NCBI GenBank assembly: GCA_003539755.1
Contig: DPOH01000210.1
Location: 1 to 13,546 of the forward strand
Source of the DNA: Clostridium sp.
GTDB taxonomy: Bacteria; Bacillota; Clostridia; Clostridiales; Clostridiaceae
Length of the DNA stretch: 13,546 nt
Reading direction: 5' to 3'
Below the pieces are notes generated by a model, which did no database searches, was not told the DNA's origin, and saw nothing but the letters and a program-made list of their open reading frames with translations. Numbering within the stretch: position 1 is the first letter of the stretch; every line of letters starts with the position of its first letter. The position numbers were made by a program, and so were the translations under genes. Shown here one piece after another: positions 7,097-13,419 of the stretch.

Positions 7097-8044
7097 ATGA
7101 ATAAGACATTTTTTCAGAGATTAGAAAATATACCAGTTCCACTTCTGCCAACAATGGTAGGAGCATGTACTCTTTCAAATGTTTATGCTAGTTTTGGTTA
7201 TACGTGGGTAAGAGGTATTACTATGATTGCAGCAGCAATAGTGCTTATTGCTTTCTTAGGAAAGATAATATTTCATACTAAAACTGTAGTGAAAGAATAT
7301 AATAATACTGTACTGGCAAGTCTTTATGCTGGATACACAATGATAATGATGATACTTGGAGCAATCATATTTGATTTTACTCCTGTAATTGGTAAAACTA
7401 TATGGCTTGTAGCAATAGCACTTCATGCAATACATATACTAGTATTTACATATAAAAATGTATTAAAGGGCGTTAACATGGATACTTTTGTACCAAGCTG
7501 GTTTGTTACTTATAATGGAATAATGGTTTCTACAGTTCTAGGAGCAGTTATGAATGAACCACTATTATGCAAAATAATAGTTTATTATGGGATAGCTGTA
7601 TTTGTATTAATAATACCATTTATGATATACAGATTAGTAAAGCATCCTATAAAAGATGGATTTTATCATACTCAAGCCGTAGTTCTTGCACCATCGAGCC
7701 TTTGTGTTGTAGGATACATTAATTTTATTAAAGAGCCAAATTTAATACTTATTTCAGCTTTATATATTGCAGTATTATGTGCATTAGTATTTGTATTTTA
7801 TAAAATGCCAAAATTTTTCTCTTTCAAATTTTATCCTGGGTTTGCAGGCATAACATTCCCTATGGCTATAGGAATTTTTGCTTCATTAAAGATGAGTGGT
7901 CTTATGACTTCTTTAGGATATGAAACATTAGGATATATGATTAAGCAATTAAGTGGAATACAGATATATGTTACAACTGCTATAATAAGCTTTGTATTAT
8001 ATAATTTCTTAAGAATGCTGTTTAGAAAGACAGCAGATAATTAA
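7097..8044 (+). CDS. TDT/TehA-family membrane transporter or anion channel
   Basis: This is a polytopic membrane protein of the tellurite-resistance/dicarboxylate transporter family (TehA, Mae1, Ssu1, SLAC1 relatives). It shows about ten hydrophobic segments, beginning with IPVPLLPTMVGACTLSNVYASFGY and including a late helix with FAGITFPMAIGIFASLKMSG, which resembles the TFP-containing helix of the family. No signal peptide is present beyond the first membrane span. I choose ATG 7097, 10 nt after AGGGGA; TTG 7094 is in frame and closer to the ribosome binding site. It sits 97 nt after narC and 27 nt before mobA. Family members move sulfite, nitrate, chloride or dicarboxylates, so a role in nitrate, nitrite or sulfite passage is suggested by context but not shown. 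Confidence 0.8.
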   Translation: MNKTFFQRLENIPVPLLPTMVGACTLSNVYASFGYTWVRGITMIAAAIVLIAFLGKIIFHTKTVVKEYNNTVLASLYAGYTMIMMILGAIIFDFTPVIGKTIWLVAIALHAIHILVFTYKNVLKGVNMDTFVPSWFVTYNGIMVSTVLGAVMNEPLLCKIIVYYGIAVFVLIIPFMIYRLVKHPIKDGFYHTQAVVLAPSSLCVVGYINFIKEPNLILISALYIAVLCALVFVFYKMPKFFSFKFYPGFAGITFPMAIGIFASLKMSGLMTSLGYETLGYMIKQLSGIQIYVTTAIISFVLYNFLRMLFRKTADN

Positions 8045-8071
8045 CAATATTATTTAAAGGATGATTTTCTT

Positions 8072-8644
8072 ATGGAAATATGCGCATTAGTTTTAGCAGG
8101 CGGTAAAAGTACCAGGATGAACGGAAACAACAAAGCTTTTCTAAAATACAAGGATAAAACTTTTATTGAAAATATAATATCGGAATTAGATATTTTTGAT
8201 AAAATATATATTTCTGTAGATAGTAAGGAAAAGTATAAAGATTTAAATTATGAATTAATAGAAGATGAATTTCAGGAAATTGGTCCTATAGGAGGAATAT
8301 ATTCTGCCTTAAAGACTATAAAACAAGATTATGTTTTTGTAATTGCATGTGATATGCCTAAGATAAAAAAGAATCTTATAGAAGTTCTTATAAACAGCAT
8401 AGAACCAGAAGACAAATGCGTAGTTTTTAAAGATGATGAAGGAAGGGTTTATCCACTAGGAGGTATTTATTCCAAAAAGTCTCTTCCAATTATTAAAGAA
8501 ATGATAGATAATGAGAATTATAAACTTCAAAACCTTGTTAAAAGGCTTGATGGAAAAGTATTATCTATTTCAGAATATAATTTAGATCATGAACTGTTTA
8601 TTAATGTAAACAATCCAGAGGAATACAAGAATTTAAATAAATAA
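8072..8644 (+). CDS. mobA: Molybdenum cofactor guanylyltransferase
   Basis: MobA transfers GMP from GTP to molybdopterin to make the guanine-dinucleotide cofactor (bis-MGD) used by DMSO reductase-family enzymes such as the nitrate reductase upstream. The nucleotide-binding signature LAGGKSTRM lies at residues 8-16, with the conserved lysine at 21 (NGNNKAFL), and the metal-binding Asp lies in ACDMPK near residue 91. The C-terminus has the usual NVNNPEEY segment. At 190 residues it is normal length. AAAGGATGA precedes ATG 8072 with a spacer of about 8-10 nt. It lies 27 nt after the TDT gene, so it probably belongs to the upstream transcript. The Moco riboswitch begins only after its stop codon and would not control it. 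Confidence 0.93.
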   Translation: MEICALVLAGGKSTRMNGNNKAFLKYKDKTFIENIISELDIFDKIYISVDSKEKYKDLNYELIEDEFQEIGPIGGIYSALKTIKQDYVFVIACDMPKIKKNLIEVLINSIEPEDKCVVFKDDEGRVYPLGGIYSKKSLPIIKEMIDNENYKLQNLVKRLDGKVLSISEYNLDHELFINVNNPEEYKNLNK

Positions 8645-8650
8645 AAACAA

Positions 8651-8656
8651 TACAAT
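8651..8656 (+). promoter_or_regulatory. Possible -10 box for the Moco operon
   Basis: TACAAT at 8651-8656 would give a start near 8663, a few nucleotides before the 5' strand of the riboswitch closing stem at 8666. The -35 region falls in the last codons of mobA and matches poorly. Read-through from mobA is an alternative. Confidence 0.3.
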
Positions 8657-8665
8657 AAAAAATTA

Positions 8666-8842
8666 AATAATCTCCGAACAACTGTATCTAAGGATTAATT
8701 AAATATCTATGATACCTTTGTCAAGCAATATTTTGTATTAATGCAGCTTGTATAATACATAAATTCGTAATATAGGATAAATATTGTTTCAGGGTTACGT
8801 GGGAAACTATGCAGCCTTCCGTCTTTGAAAAGGAGTATTATT
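8666..8842 (+). promoter_or_regulatory. Molybdenum cofactor (Moco-type) riboswitch aptamer
   Basis: A long closing stem pairs AATAATCTCC (8666-8675) with GGAG (8832-8835) and ATTATT (8837-8842), leaving one bulged T at 8836. Internal helices are GTATC/GATAC (8684-8688/8711-8715), CAATATTT/AAATATTG (8726-8733/8779-8786, 8 bp), and a nested TGTATTA/TAATACA (8734-8740/8753-8759). The non-helical stretches TCCGAACAAC after the closing stem and GTTACGTGGGAAACTATGC then AGCCTTCCGT near the 3' end look to me like the conserved parts of the Moco RNA motif. The position upstream of a five-gene Moco operon fits. Molybdenum and tungsten cofactor selectivity cannot be told apart here. Confidence 0.75.
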
Positions 8843-8985
8843 TAAATTAAAGTCTTACTAAATATAAGTTATGAGAGAATATTTCTTATATAGGTCAATT
8901 CACCAAAGATAAAAAATATATATTTTGTAATAGGTGAAAAAATAATTAGATATATTTAATGCTTAAGTTTAGAGGCTTTAATTTG
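8843..8985 (+). other. Second apparently folded RNA domain between riboswitch and terminator
   Basis: Starting at the nucleotide after the riboswitch closing stem, 8843-8856 pairs with 8972-8985 (14 bp, three G-U, nine-bp perfect core AAATTAAAG/CTTTAATTT). Inside lie three hairpins: ATATAAG/CTTATAT (8862-8868/8885-8891), TTCACC/GGTGAA (8899-8904/8933-8938) enclosing a 14-nt AT palindrome (8913-8926), and a 6-bp hairpin at 8945-8960. No gene or recognised motif explains this stretch. High AT content makes some pairing expected by chance. Confidence 0.35.
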
Positions 8986-9011
8986 AATAATTAATGATAA
9001 TGTTAGTAAAA

Positions 9012-9068
9012 AAGAATGCTGACTTTTCATCTCCTGTACTAATGCGGAAATGAAAAGTCAGCATTTTT
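9012..9068 (+). terminator. Strong intrinsic terminator in the Moco operon leader
   Basis: ATGCTGACTTTTCAT (9016-9030) is a perfect 15-bp reverse complement of 9050-9064. It extends outward with A-U and G-U pairs and inward with TCC/GGA around an 11-nt loop. TTTTT ends the stem at 9064-9068. It lies 19 nt before the first Moco gene and downstream of the riboswitch, so it is well placed as the expression platform of a transcription-terminating OFF switch. Confidence 0.85.
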
Positions 9069-9087
9069 AGTGAAAGGTGATTAAAAA

Positions 9088-10113
9088 ATGAAACAAATAG
9101 AAACAGTCAATGCAGTAGGGCATGTACTTTGCCATGATATAACTAGAATAGTAAAGGATGTAGTAAAAGATACTCCTTTTAGAAAAGGACACGTAGTAAC
9201 AGAAGAAGATATTCCAGTACTTCTTTCAATAGGTAAAGAACATTTGTATGTATGGGAAAAGAAAGAAGGAATGCTTCACGAAGATGAAGCTGCTGAAATA
9301 CTTTGTGATATATGTATGAATGATAATATGTCAGCAGGTGAAATAAAAGAAGGTAAAATTGAACTTAAGTCAGATATTGATGGTCTTTTTAGAGTTGATG
9401 TAGATAGACTAAATGCAATTAATGATTTAGATGATATTATGATAGCTACAAGACATACAAATTATGCTGTTAAAAAAGGAGATAAACTTGCAGGTGCAAG
9501 AGTCATACCTTTAATAATAGAAGAAGAAAAATTAAAGGAAGCTCAAAAAGTAGCAGGAGATAAACCTCTTCTAGAAGTTCTTCCATATAAGAAGATGAAG
9601 GCAGGAATAGTTACTACAGGTAGTGAGGTGTATCATGGAAGAATTAAAGATACTTTTACTCCAGTGGTTGTAAATAAATTGAAAGAATATGGAATAGAAG
9701 TAGAGTGGCATAAGATTGTAGATGATAAAAATGAAATGATAGTTGATGCTATAAGAGAAATAAAAGAAAGCGGAGCAGATATGATTCTTTGTACTGGTGG
9801 AATGAGTGTAGATCCAGATGACCTTACTCCAGGAGCTATAAAAAAGAGTGGAGCTAATATTGTTCAGTATGGGGCACCGGTTTTACCAGGGGCAATGTTT
9901 CTTTTAGGATACTTTGAAGATGATACACCAATTATGGGACTTCCAGGCTGTGTTATGTTCTCAAGAGCTACAGCATTAGATTTAGTACTTCCAAGAGTTG
10001 CAGCAGGAGTAAAAGTAACTAAAAAGGATATAAACAGAATGGGACATGGTGGATTATGTTTCTCATGTAAAGTATGTACTTATCCAAGATGTGAATTTGG
10101 TAAAGGGGTATAA
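9088..10113 (+). CDS. MoeA-like molybdopterin-binding protein with Cys-rich tail
   Basis: The protein has a MoaB/Mog-type molybdopterin-binding domain shared with MoeA: VTTGSEVYHG near residue 174, LCTGGMSVDPDD near 236, and GLPGCVMF near 288, where canonical MoeA has GNP. The N-terminal half lacks the MoeA hallmark around DGYA that its neighbour has, so this is a distinct subfamily. The C-terminus ends in a cysteine cluster, Cys324-x2-Cys327-x2-Cys330-x4-Cys335, suited to binding a metal or iron-sulfur cluster. GGTGA precedes ATG 9088 by 7 nt, just past the terminator. It is the first gene under the riboswitch. Possible roles are MPT adenylylation in place of Mog, or cofactor handling or delivery. 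The exact step is not established by sequence. Confidence 0.78.
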   Translation: MKQIETVNAVGHVLCHDITRIVKDVVKDTPFRKGHVVTEEDIPVLLSIGKEHLYVWEKKEGMLHEDEAAEILCDICMNDNMSAGEIKEGKIELKSDIDGLFRVDVDRLNAINDLDDIMIATRHTNYAVKKGDKLAGARVIPLIIEEEKLKEAQKVAGDKPLLEVLPYKKMKAGIVTTGSEVYHGRIKDTFTPVVVNKLKEYGIEVEWHKIVDDKNEMIVDAIREIKESGADMILCTGGMSVDPDDLTPGAIKKSGANIVQYGAPVLPGAMFLLGYFEDDTPIMGLPGCVMFSRATALDLVLPRVAAGVKVTKKDINRMGHGGLCFSCKVCTYPRCEFGKGV

Positions 10114-10116
10114 GAT

Positions 10117-11325
10117 ATGAAACTTAGAATAGAACTTGAAGAAGCAGTTTCTATTATGGAAGCTCATGTACATGAAATAAATGAATATGAAGAATTAAAT
10201 ATTGAAGATGCTAATGGAAGAGTTCTATATGAAGATATTTATTCCATAATAAATAATCCTCCATTTGACAGATCGCCATTAGATGGATATGCATTAAGAG
10301 CAGAAGATACTATAGGAGCATCAAGAGAAAATCCAATTGTTTTAAAAGTAGTAGATGAAGTATTTGCAGGAGGCTATAGTGAAAAAACTCTTAAAAAAGG
10401 TGAAGCTATTAGAATAATGACAGGTGCAAAAATGCCAAAGGGTTCTGATTGTGTAATAAGACAGGAAAATACTGATGAAGGTATGGATAATGTAGAAATA
10501 TATGAAGAGCTTAAAGTTCATGATAATTACATATTTGAAGGTGAAGATATAAAGAAAGATTCACTTATCATAAAAAAAGGTGAAGTTTTAACTTATGTAC
10601 ATATTGGAATACTAGCAAGTATGGGATATTCAAAAGTTAAAGTAAAGAAAAAGCTCAAAGTAGCCCTTCTTGTAACTGGTGATGAAGTGAGTATTCCAGG
10701 AATGCCTCTTCCACAAGGAAAAATATATGATAGTAATATGAATTTATTTGCAGCAAGACTTAAAGAATTAGGTATGGAGCTTACTAAATGCGAAATAATA
10801 GGTGATGATTATAAAGCTGTTGGAGATACAATAAAAGAAGCTATGAATGTATCGGATATTGTAATAACTACAGGAGGAGTATCAGTAGGAAAGAAAGATA
10901 TCTTACATGAATCACTTCCTTATATAGGAGCAGAAATACTTTATTGGAAAGTGAATTTACAACCAGGAACTCCAGCTATATTTTCAATGTATGATAATAA
11001 GCCAATATTAAGTCTTTCAGGAAATCCATTTGCTTCACTTGCGACTTTTGAAATTTTAGGAAGACCAGTATTATCAAAAATGAGTGGAAATTCAAAAATG
11101 AATATTAGAAGAACTATTGGAATAATGGAAAGTGAGTTTAATAAGAAAAGTAAGAAAAGAAGATTCATAAGAGCATATTACAATAATGGAAAAGTAAAAT
11201 TATTAGATAAAAAACATTCATCAGGAGTACTTTCATCAATGATTGGATGCAATGCCTTAATAGATATAAAACCTGGTACAGAAAAATTAGAAATTGGCAA
11301 TATTGTAGATATAATATTAATTTAA
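10117..11325 (+). CDS. moeA: Molybdopterin molybdenumtransferase
   Basis: MoeA inserts molybdate into adenylylated molybdopterin to complete Moco. The canonical signatures are all present: PPFDRSPLDGYALRAEDT near residue 48, MTGAKMPKGSDCVIRQENT near 105, LVTGDEV near 185, TTGGVSVGKKD near 251, and LSGNPFAS near 300. The C-terminal domain (residues about 330-402) is complete. At 402 residues it is standard length. It begins 3 nt after the preceding MoeA-like gene, with AAAGGGG overlapping that gene's end as ribosome binding site. The operon therefore makes two related molybdopterin-binding proteins, of which this is the orthodox one. Confidence 0.93.
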   Translation: MKLRIELEEAVSIMEAHVHEINEYEELNIEDANGRVLYEDIYSIINNPPFDRSPLDGYALRAEDTIGASRENPIVLKVVDEVFAGGYSEKTLKKGEAIRIMTGAKMPKGSDCVIRQENTDEGMDNVEIYEELKVHDNYIFEGEDIKKDSLIIKKGEVLTYVHIGILASMGYSKVKVKKKLKVALLVTGDEVSIPGMPLPQGKIYDSNMNLFAARLKELGMELTKCEIIGDDYKAVGDTIKEAMNVSDIVITTGGVSVGKKDILHESLPYIGAEILYWKVNLQPGTPAIFSMYDNKPILSLSGNPFASLATFEILGRPVLSKMSGNSKMNIRRTIGIMESEFNKKSKKRRFIRAYYNNGKVKLLDKKHSSGVLSSMIGCNALIDIKPGTEKLEIGNIVDIILI

Positions 11326-11344
11326 TACGTAAGGGGAGATAGAC

Positions 11345-11833
11345 ATGGAAAATAAGTTAAGTCATTTTGATAGTAAGGGTAATGCAATTATGGTAGATGT
11401 ATCGGAAAAAAACATTACTCAGAGAGTTGCTATAGCAAAGGGAAAAATATATGTAAATGAAGCAGTTATAAATGCTATTGTAAATGATGAAGTAGAAAAA
11501 GGCGATGTACTTGGAGTAGCAAGAGTTGCTGGAATAATGGGTGTAAAGAAGACATCAGAACTTATACCTATGTGTCATCCACTTATGATAACAAAATGCA
11601 GTATTGATTTTAATATAGATGAAGATAAGAGATATGTTGAAGCAATATGTACAGCTAAGGTCAATGGAAAAACTGGAGTTGAAATGGAAGCACTTACAGG
11701 AGTAAATGTTGCACTTTTAACTATTTATGATATGTGTAAAGCAATAGATAAGAGCATGGAAATTACAGAAGTGCATTTAGCTAAAAAGACAGGTGGAAAA
11801 AGTGGAGAATTCATTAATGAAAGAGAAAAATAA
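11345..11833 (+). CDS. moaC: Cyclic pyranopterin monophosphate synthase accessory protein
   Basis: MoaC converts the 3',8-cyclo-GTP product of MoaA into cyclic pyranopterin monophosphate, the first stable intermediate of Moco synthesis. Family signatures are intact: KGDVLGVARVAGIMGVKKT (near residue 56), LIPMCHPL, VNGKTGVEMEALTGV near 107, and the C-terminal VHLAKKTGGKSG. At 162 residues it is full length. AAGGGGAG lies 6-8 nt before ATG 11345, in a 19-nt gap after moeA. Its last codons overlap the start of mobB by 17 nt. Its partner enzyme MoaA is encoded two genes downstream. Confidence 0.96.
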   Translation: MENKLSHFDSKGNAIMVDVSEKNITQRVAIAKGKIYVNEAVINAIVNDEVEKGDVLGVARVAGIMGVKKTSELIPMCHPLMITKCSIDFNIDEDKRYVEAICTAKVNGKTGVEMEALTGVNVALLTIYDMCKAIDKSMEITEVHLAKKTGGKSGEFINEREK

Positions 11834-12338
11834 ACCTGTATTAATAGCAGTCAGTGGTGTTAAAAATTCAGGAAAAACAACATTGATTGAGAAATTGATT
11901 CCCAAGCTTAATAATGAAGGGCTTAAAGTAGCTACAGTAAAGCATGATGGCCATGATTTTGATGCAGATGTTGAAGGAACAGATACCTTTAAGCATAGAA
12001 AAGCAGGAGCATATGGAACAGCAATCTTTTCAAAAAATAAGTTTATGGTAATAAAGGAACAAAAGAATACTTATGAAGATGAACTTATTTCATATTTTAA
12101 TGATTGTGATGTAATACTTTTAGAAGGATTTAAATTTTCAGATTATCCAAAGATAGAAATAGTACGAAAAGGAAATTCATATGAGAGTGTATGTAAAAAA
12201 GAAACTCTTTTAGCTGTTGTAAGCGATGTTGAAGAATTAAAAAGTAATAATGATAAATTAAGAGTTATAGATATTAATGATATAGATTCAATAGCAGAAT
12301 TATTAATTGATTACATAGGGAGGTGCAGAATATGTTAG
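11817..12338 (+). CDS. mobB: Molybdopterin-guanine dinucleotide biosynthesis adaptor protein (GTPase)
   Basis: MobB is a P-loop GTP-binding protein that assists MobA in making the dinucleotide cofactor but is not strictly essential in known systems. The Walker A motif is SGVKNSGKTTLIEKL at residues about 13-27, followed by the VKHDGHDFDADVEGTDTFKHRKAGA segment typical of MobB and VILLEGFKFSDYPKIEI further on. I choose ATG 11817, 9 nt after GTGGAG, which gives 173 residues and a 17-nt overlap with moaC. A GTG at 11793 would add eight residues without a better ribosome binding site. mobA lies apart, on the other side of the riboswitch, so the two partner genes are probably under different control. 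Confidence 0.92.
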   Translation: MKEKNKPVLIAVSGVKNSGKTTLIEKLIPKLNNEGLKVATVKHDGHDFDADVEGTDTFKHRKAGAYGTAIFSKNKFMVIKEQKNTYEDELISYFNDCDVILLEGFKFSDYPKIEIVRKGNSYESVCKKETLLAVVSDVEELKSNNDKLRVIDINDIDSIAELLIDYIGRCRIC

Positions 12339-13315
12339 ATGTTTATAATAGAAAAATAGATTATATAAGAATTTCAATTACAGATAGATGTAATTTAAGA
12401 TGCGTATACTGCATGCCTGAACAGGGAATAAAGCTTGTTGAACATAATGATATTTTAACTTATGAGGAAATAATAAGATTATGCAGGCTGTTTGTGAAAA
12501 TAGGAATAAGCAAAGTTAAAATAACAGGGGGAGAGCCTTTAGTAAGAAAAGATGCACATAAACTAATCAGGGCGATTAAAGAAATTAATGGTATAGATAA
12601 TGTGACAATGACTACAAATGGTATACTCCTTGAAGATCAAATTGATGATTTAGTAAATGCAGGATTAGATGCAGTTAATATAAGTATAGATACATTGAAA
12701 GAAGATAAATATAGAGAAATAACTAGACTTGGTGATATTAATAAAGTAATGGCTGGCATAAAAAAATGCCTTACATATAAGAATTTAAAGGTGAAGATAA
12801 ACTGTGTTCCAATTAAAGGTGAAAATGAAGAGGAACTTTTAAACTTAATAAATCTATGTAAGGATGACGATATAAGCATAAGATTTATAGAAGTAATGCC
12901 AATAGGTCTTGGAAGAGATATGAAAGGCTTTTCTGATGAAGAAATCATAGAAATAGTAGAAAGAAATATAGGAAAGCTCACACCTTACCATGGAAAATTA
13001 GGTAATGGACCAAGTAATTATTATAGCCTCGAAGGATATAAAGGAAAGATAGGTTTTATAAGCGCAGTTAATCATAAGTTCTGCGAAAACTGTAACAGAG
13101 TGAGACTTACATGTGAAGGATTCTTAAAAGCGTGTCTTCAATATAATATAGGTACAGATATTAAAACACTTCTTAGAAGTGGAAAAAGTGATGAAGAAAT
13201 TTTAGAAGCTATAAAGAATACAATTTATAATAAGCCAGAAGAACATAGCTTCAATTTGATTATTGACAAGGAAGAAGAAAAAGAAAAGAAGGGTATGTCT
13301 CAAATAGGAGGCTAG
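12332..13315 (+). CDS. moaA: GTP 3',8-cyclase (radical SAM)
   Basis: MoaA is the radical SAM enzyme that starts Moco synthesis by cyclising GTP. The SAM-cluster motif CNLRCVYC lies near residue 21, followed by the ITGGEPLVRKD SAM-binding segment near 68. The second cluster site is in the C-terminal part, CENCNRVRLTC ending KAC: Cys-x2-Cys-x13-Cys, as in MoaA. The C-terminal Gly-Gly (MSQIGG), which is functional in this family, is intact. ATG 12332 sits 8 nt after GGGAGG (12318-12323) and overlaps the mobB stop by 7 nt. A GTG at 12323 lies inside that ribosome binding site and is unlikely to be the start. At 327 residues the length is normal. Confidence 0.97.
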   Translation: MLDVYNRKIDYIRISITDRCNLRCVYCMPEQGIKLVEHNDILTYEEIIRLCRLFVKIGISKVKITGGEPLVRKDAHKLIRAIKEINGIDNVTMTTNGILLEDQIDDLVNAGLDAVNISIDTLKEDKYREITRLGDINKVMAGIKKCLTYKNLKVKINCVPIKGENEEELLNLINLCKDDDISIRFIEVMPIGLGRDMKGFSDEEIIEIVERNIGKLTPYHGKLGNGPSNYYSLEGYKGKIGFISAVNHKFCENCNRVRLTCEGFLKACLQYNIGTDIKTLLRSGKSDEEILEAIKNTIYNKPEEHSFNLIIDKEEEKEKKGMSQIGG

Positions 13316-13317
13316 CG

Positions 13318-13419
13318 TTGCCACAAGTTGCGAAAACTAAAAATAAATTAATAAATTCGCAACTATCTGCGAAAGAAAAAATTGCAGCTGCAATTAAATC
13401 TAAAAAATATATATCGTGA
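13318..13419 (+). CDS. Possible small basic protein downstream of moaA (TTG start)
   Basis: I do not recognise this ORF. AGGAGG at 13306-13311 is followed after 6 nt by TTG 13318, which opens a 33-codon frame ending TGA 13417-13419. It begins 2 nt after the moaA stop. The predicted product starts MPQVAKTKNK and is basic (eight Lys, one Glu), with a plausible short helix around SAKEKIAAAIKSKK. It has no hydrophobic span or cysteine. It uses GCG and TCG codons that are uncommon in the neighbouring genes. The frame overlaps an inverted repeat and a 16-bp palindrome, so it may instead be a gene remnant or an RNA structure that happens to be open. Confidence 0.35.
   Translation: MPQVAKTKNKLINSQLSAKEKIAAAIKSKKYIS
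13327..13363 (+). repeat. Inverted repeat after moaA
   Basis: GTTGCGAA (13327-13334) is an exact reverse complement of TTCGCAAC (13356-13363), with a 21-nt AT-rich loop. No U-tract follows, so it is not a standard terminator. It lies inside the small ORF. Confidence 0.5.
13380..13395. repeat. Perfect 16-bp palindrome AATTGCAGCTGCAATT
   Basis: The sequence is fully self-complementary and unusually GC-containing for the surrounding DNA. It could be a dimeric regulator site. It also lies within the small ORF, where it encodes IAAAI. The remaining bases 13420-13546 are AT-rich with no gene I can support. A weak AAATAAT/ATTATTT pairing exists at 13514-13540. Confidence 0.45.

Noticed and set aside
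8957..8992. Short ATG frame of 11 codons (starting MLKFRG) in the Moco leader.
   Set aside because: No ribosome binding site, and it overlaps the 3' strand of the predicted RNA helix. Not supported as coding.
11793..11816. Upstream GTG start for mobB overlapping moaC by 41 nt.
   Set aside because: ATG 11817 has a better-spaced GTGGAG and gives the usual MobB N-terminus shortly before the P-loop.
12323..12331. Upstream GTG start for moaA.
   Set aside because: The GTG lies within the GGGAGG ribosome binding site that serves ATG 12332.
12637..12981. Minus-strand frame of 114 codons inside moaA.
   Set aside because: moaA has every expected catalytic motif across this interval. The antisense frame has low-complexity Ser/Ile/Phe composition and no recognisable domain.
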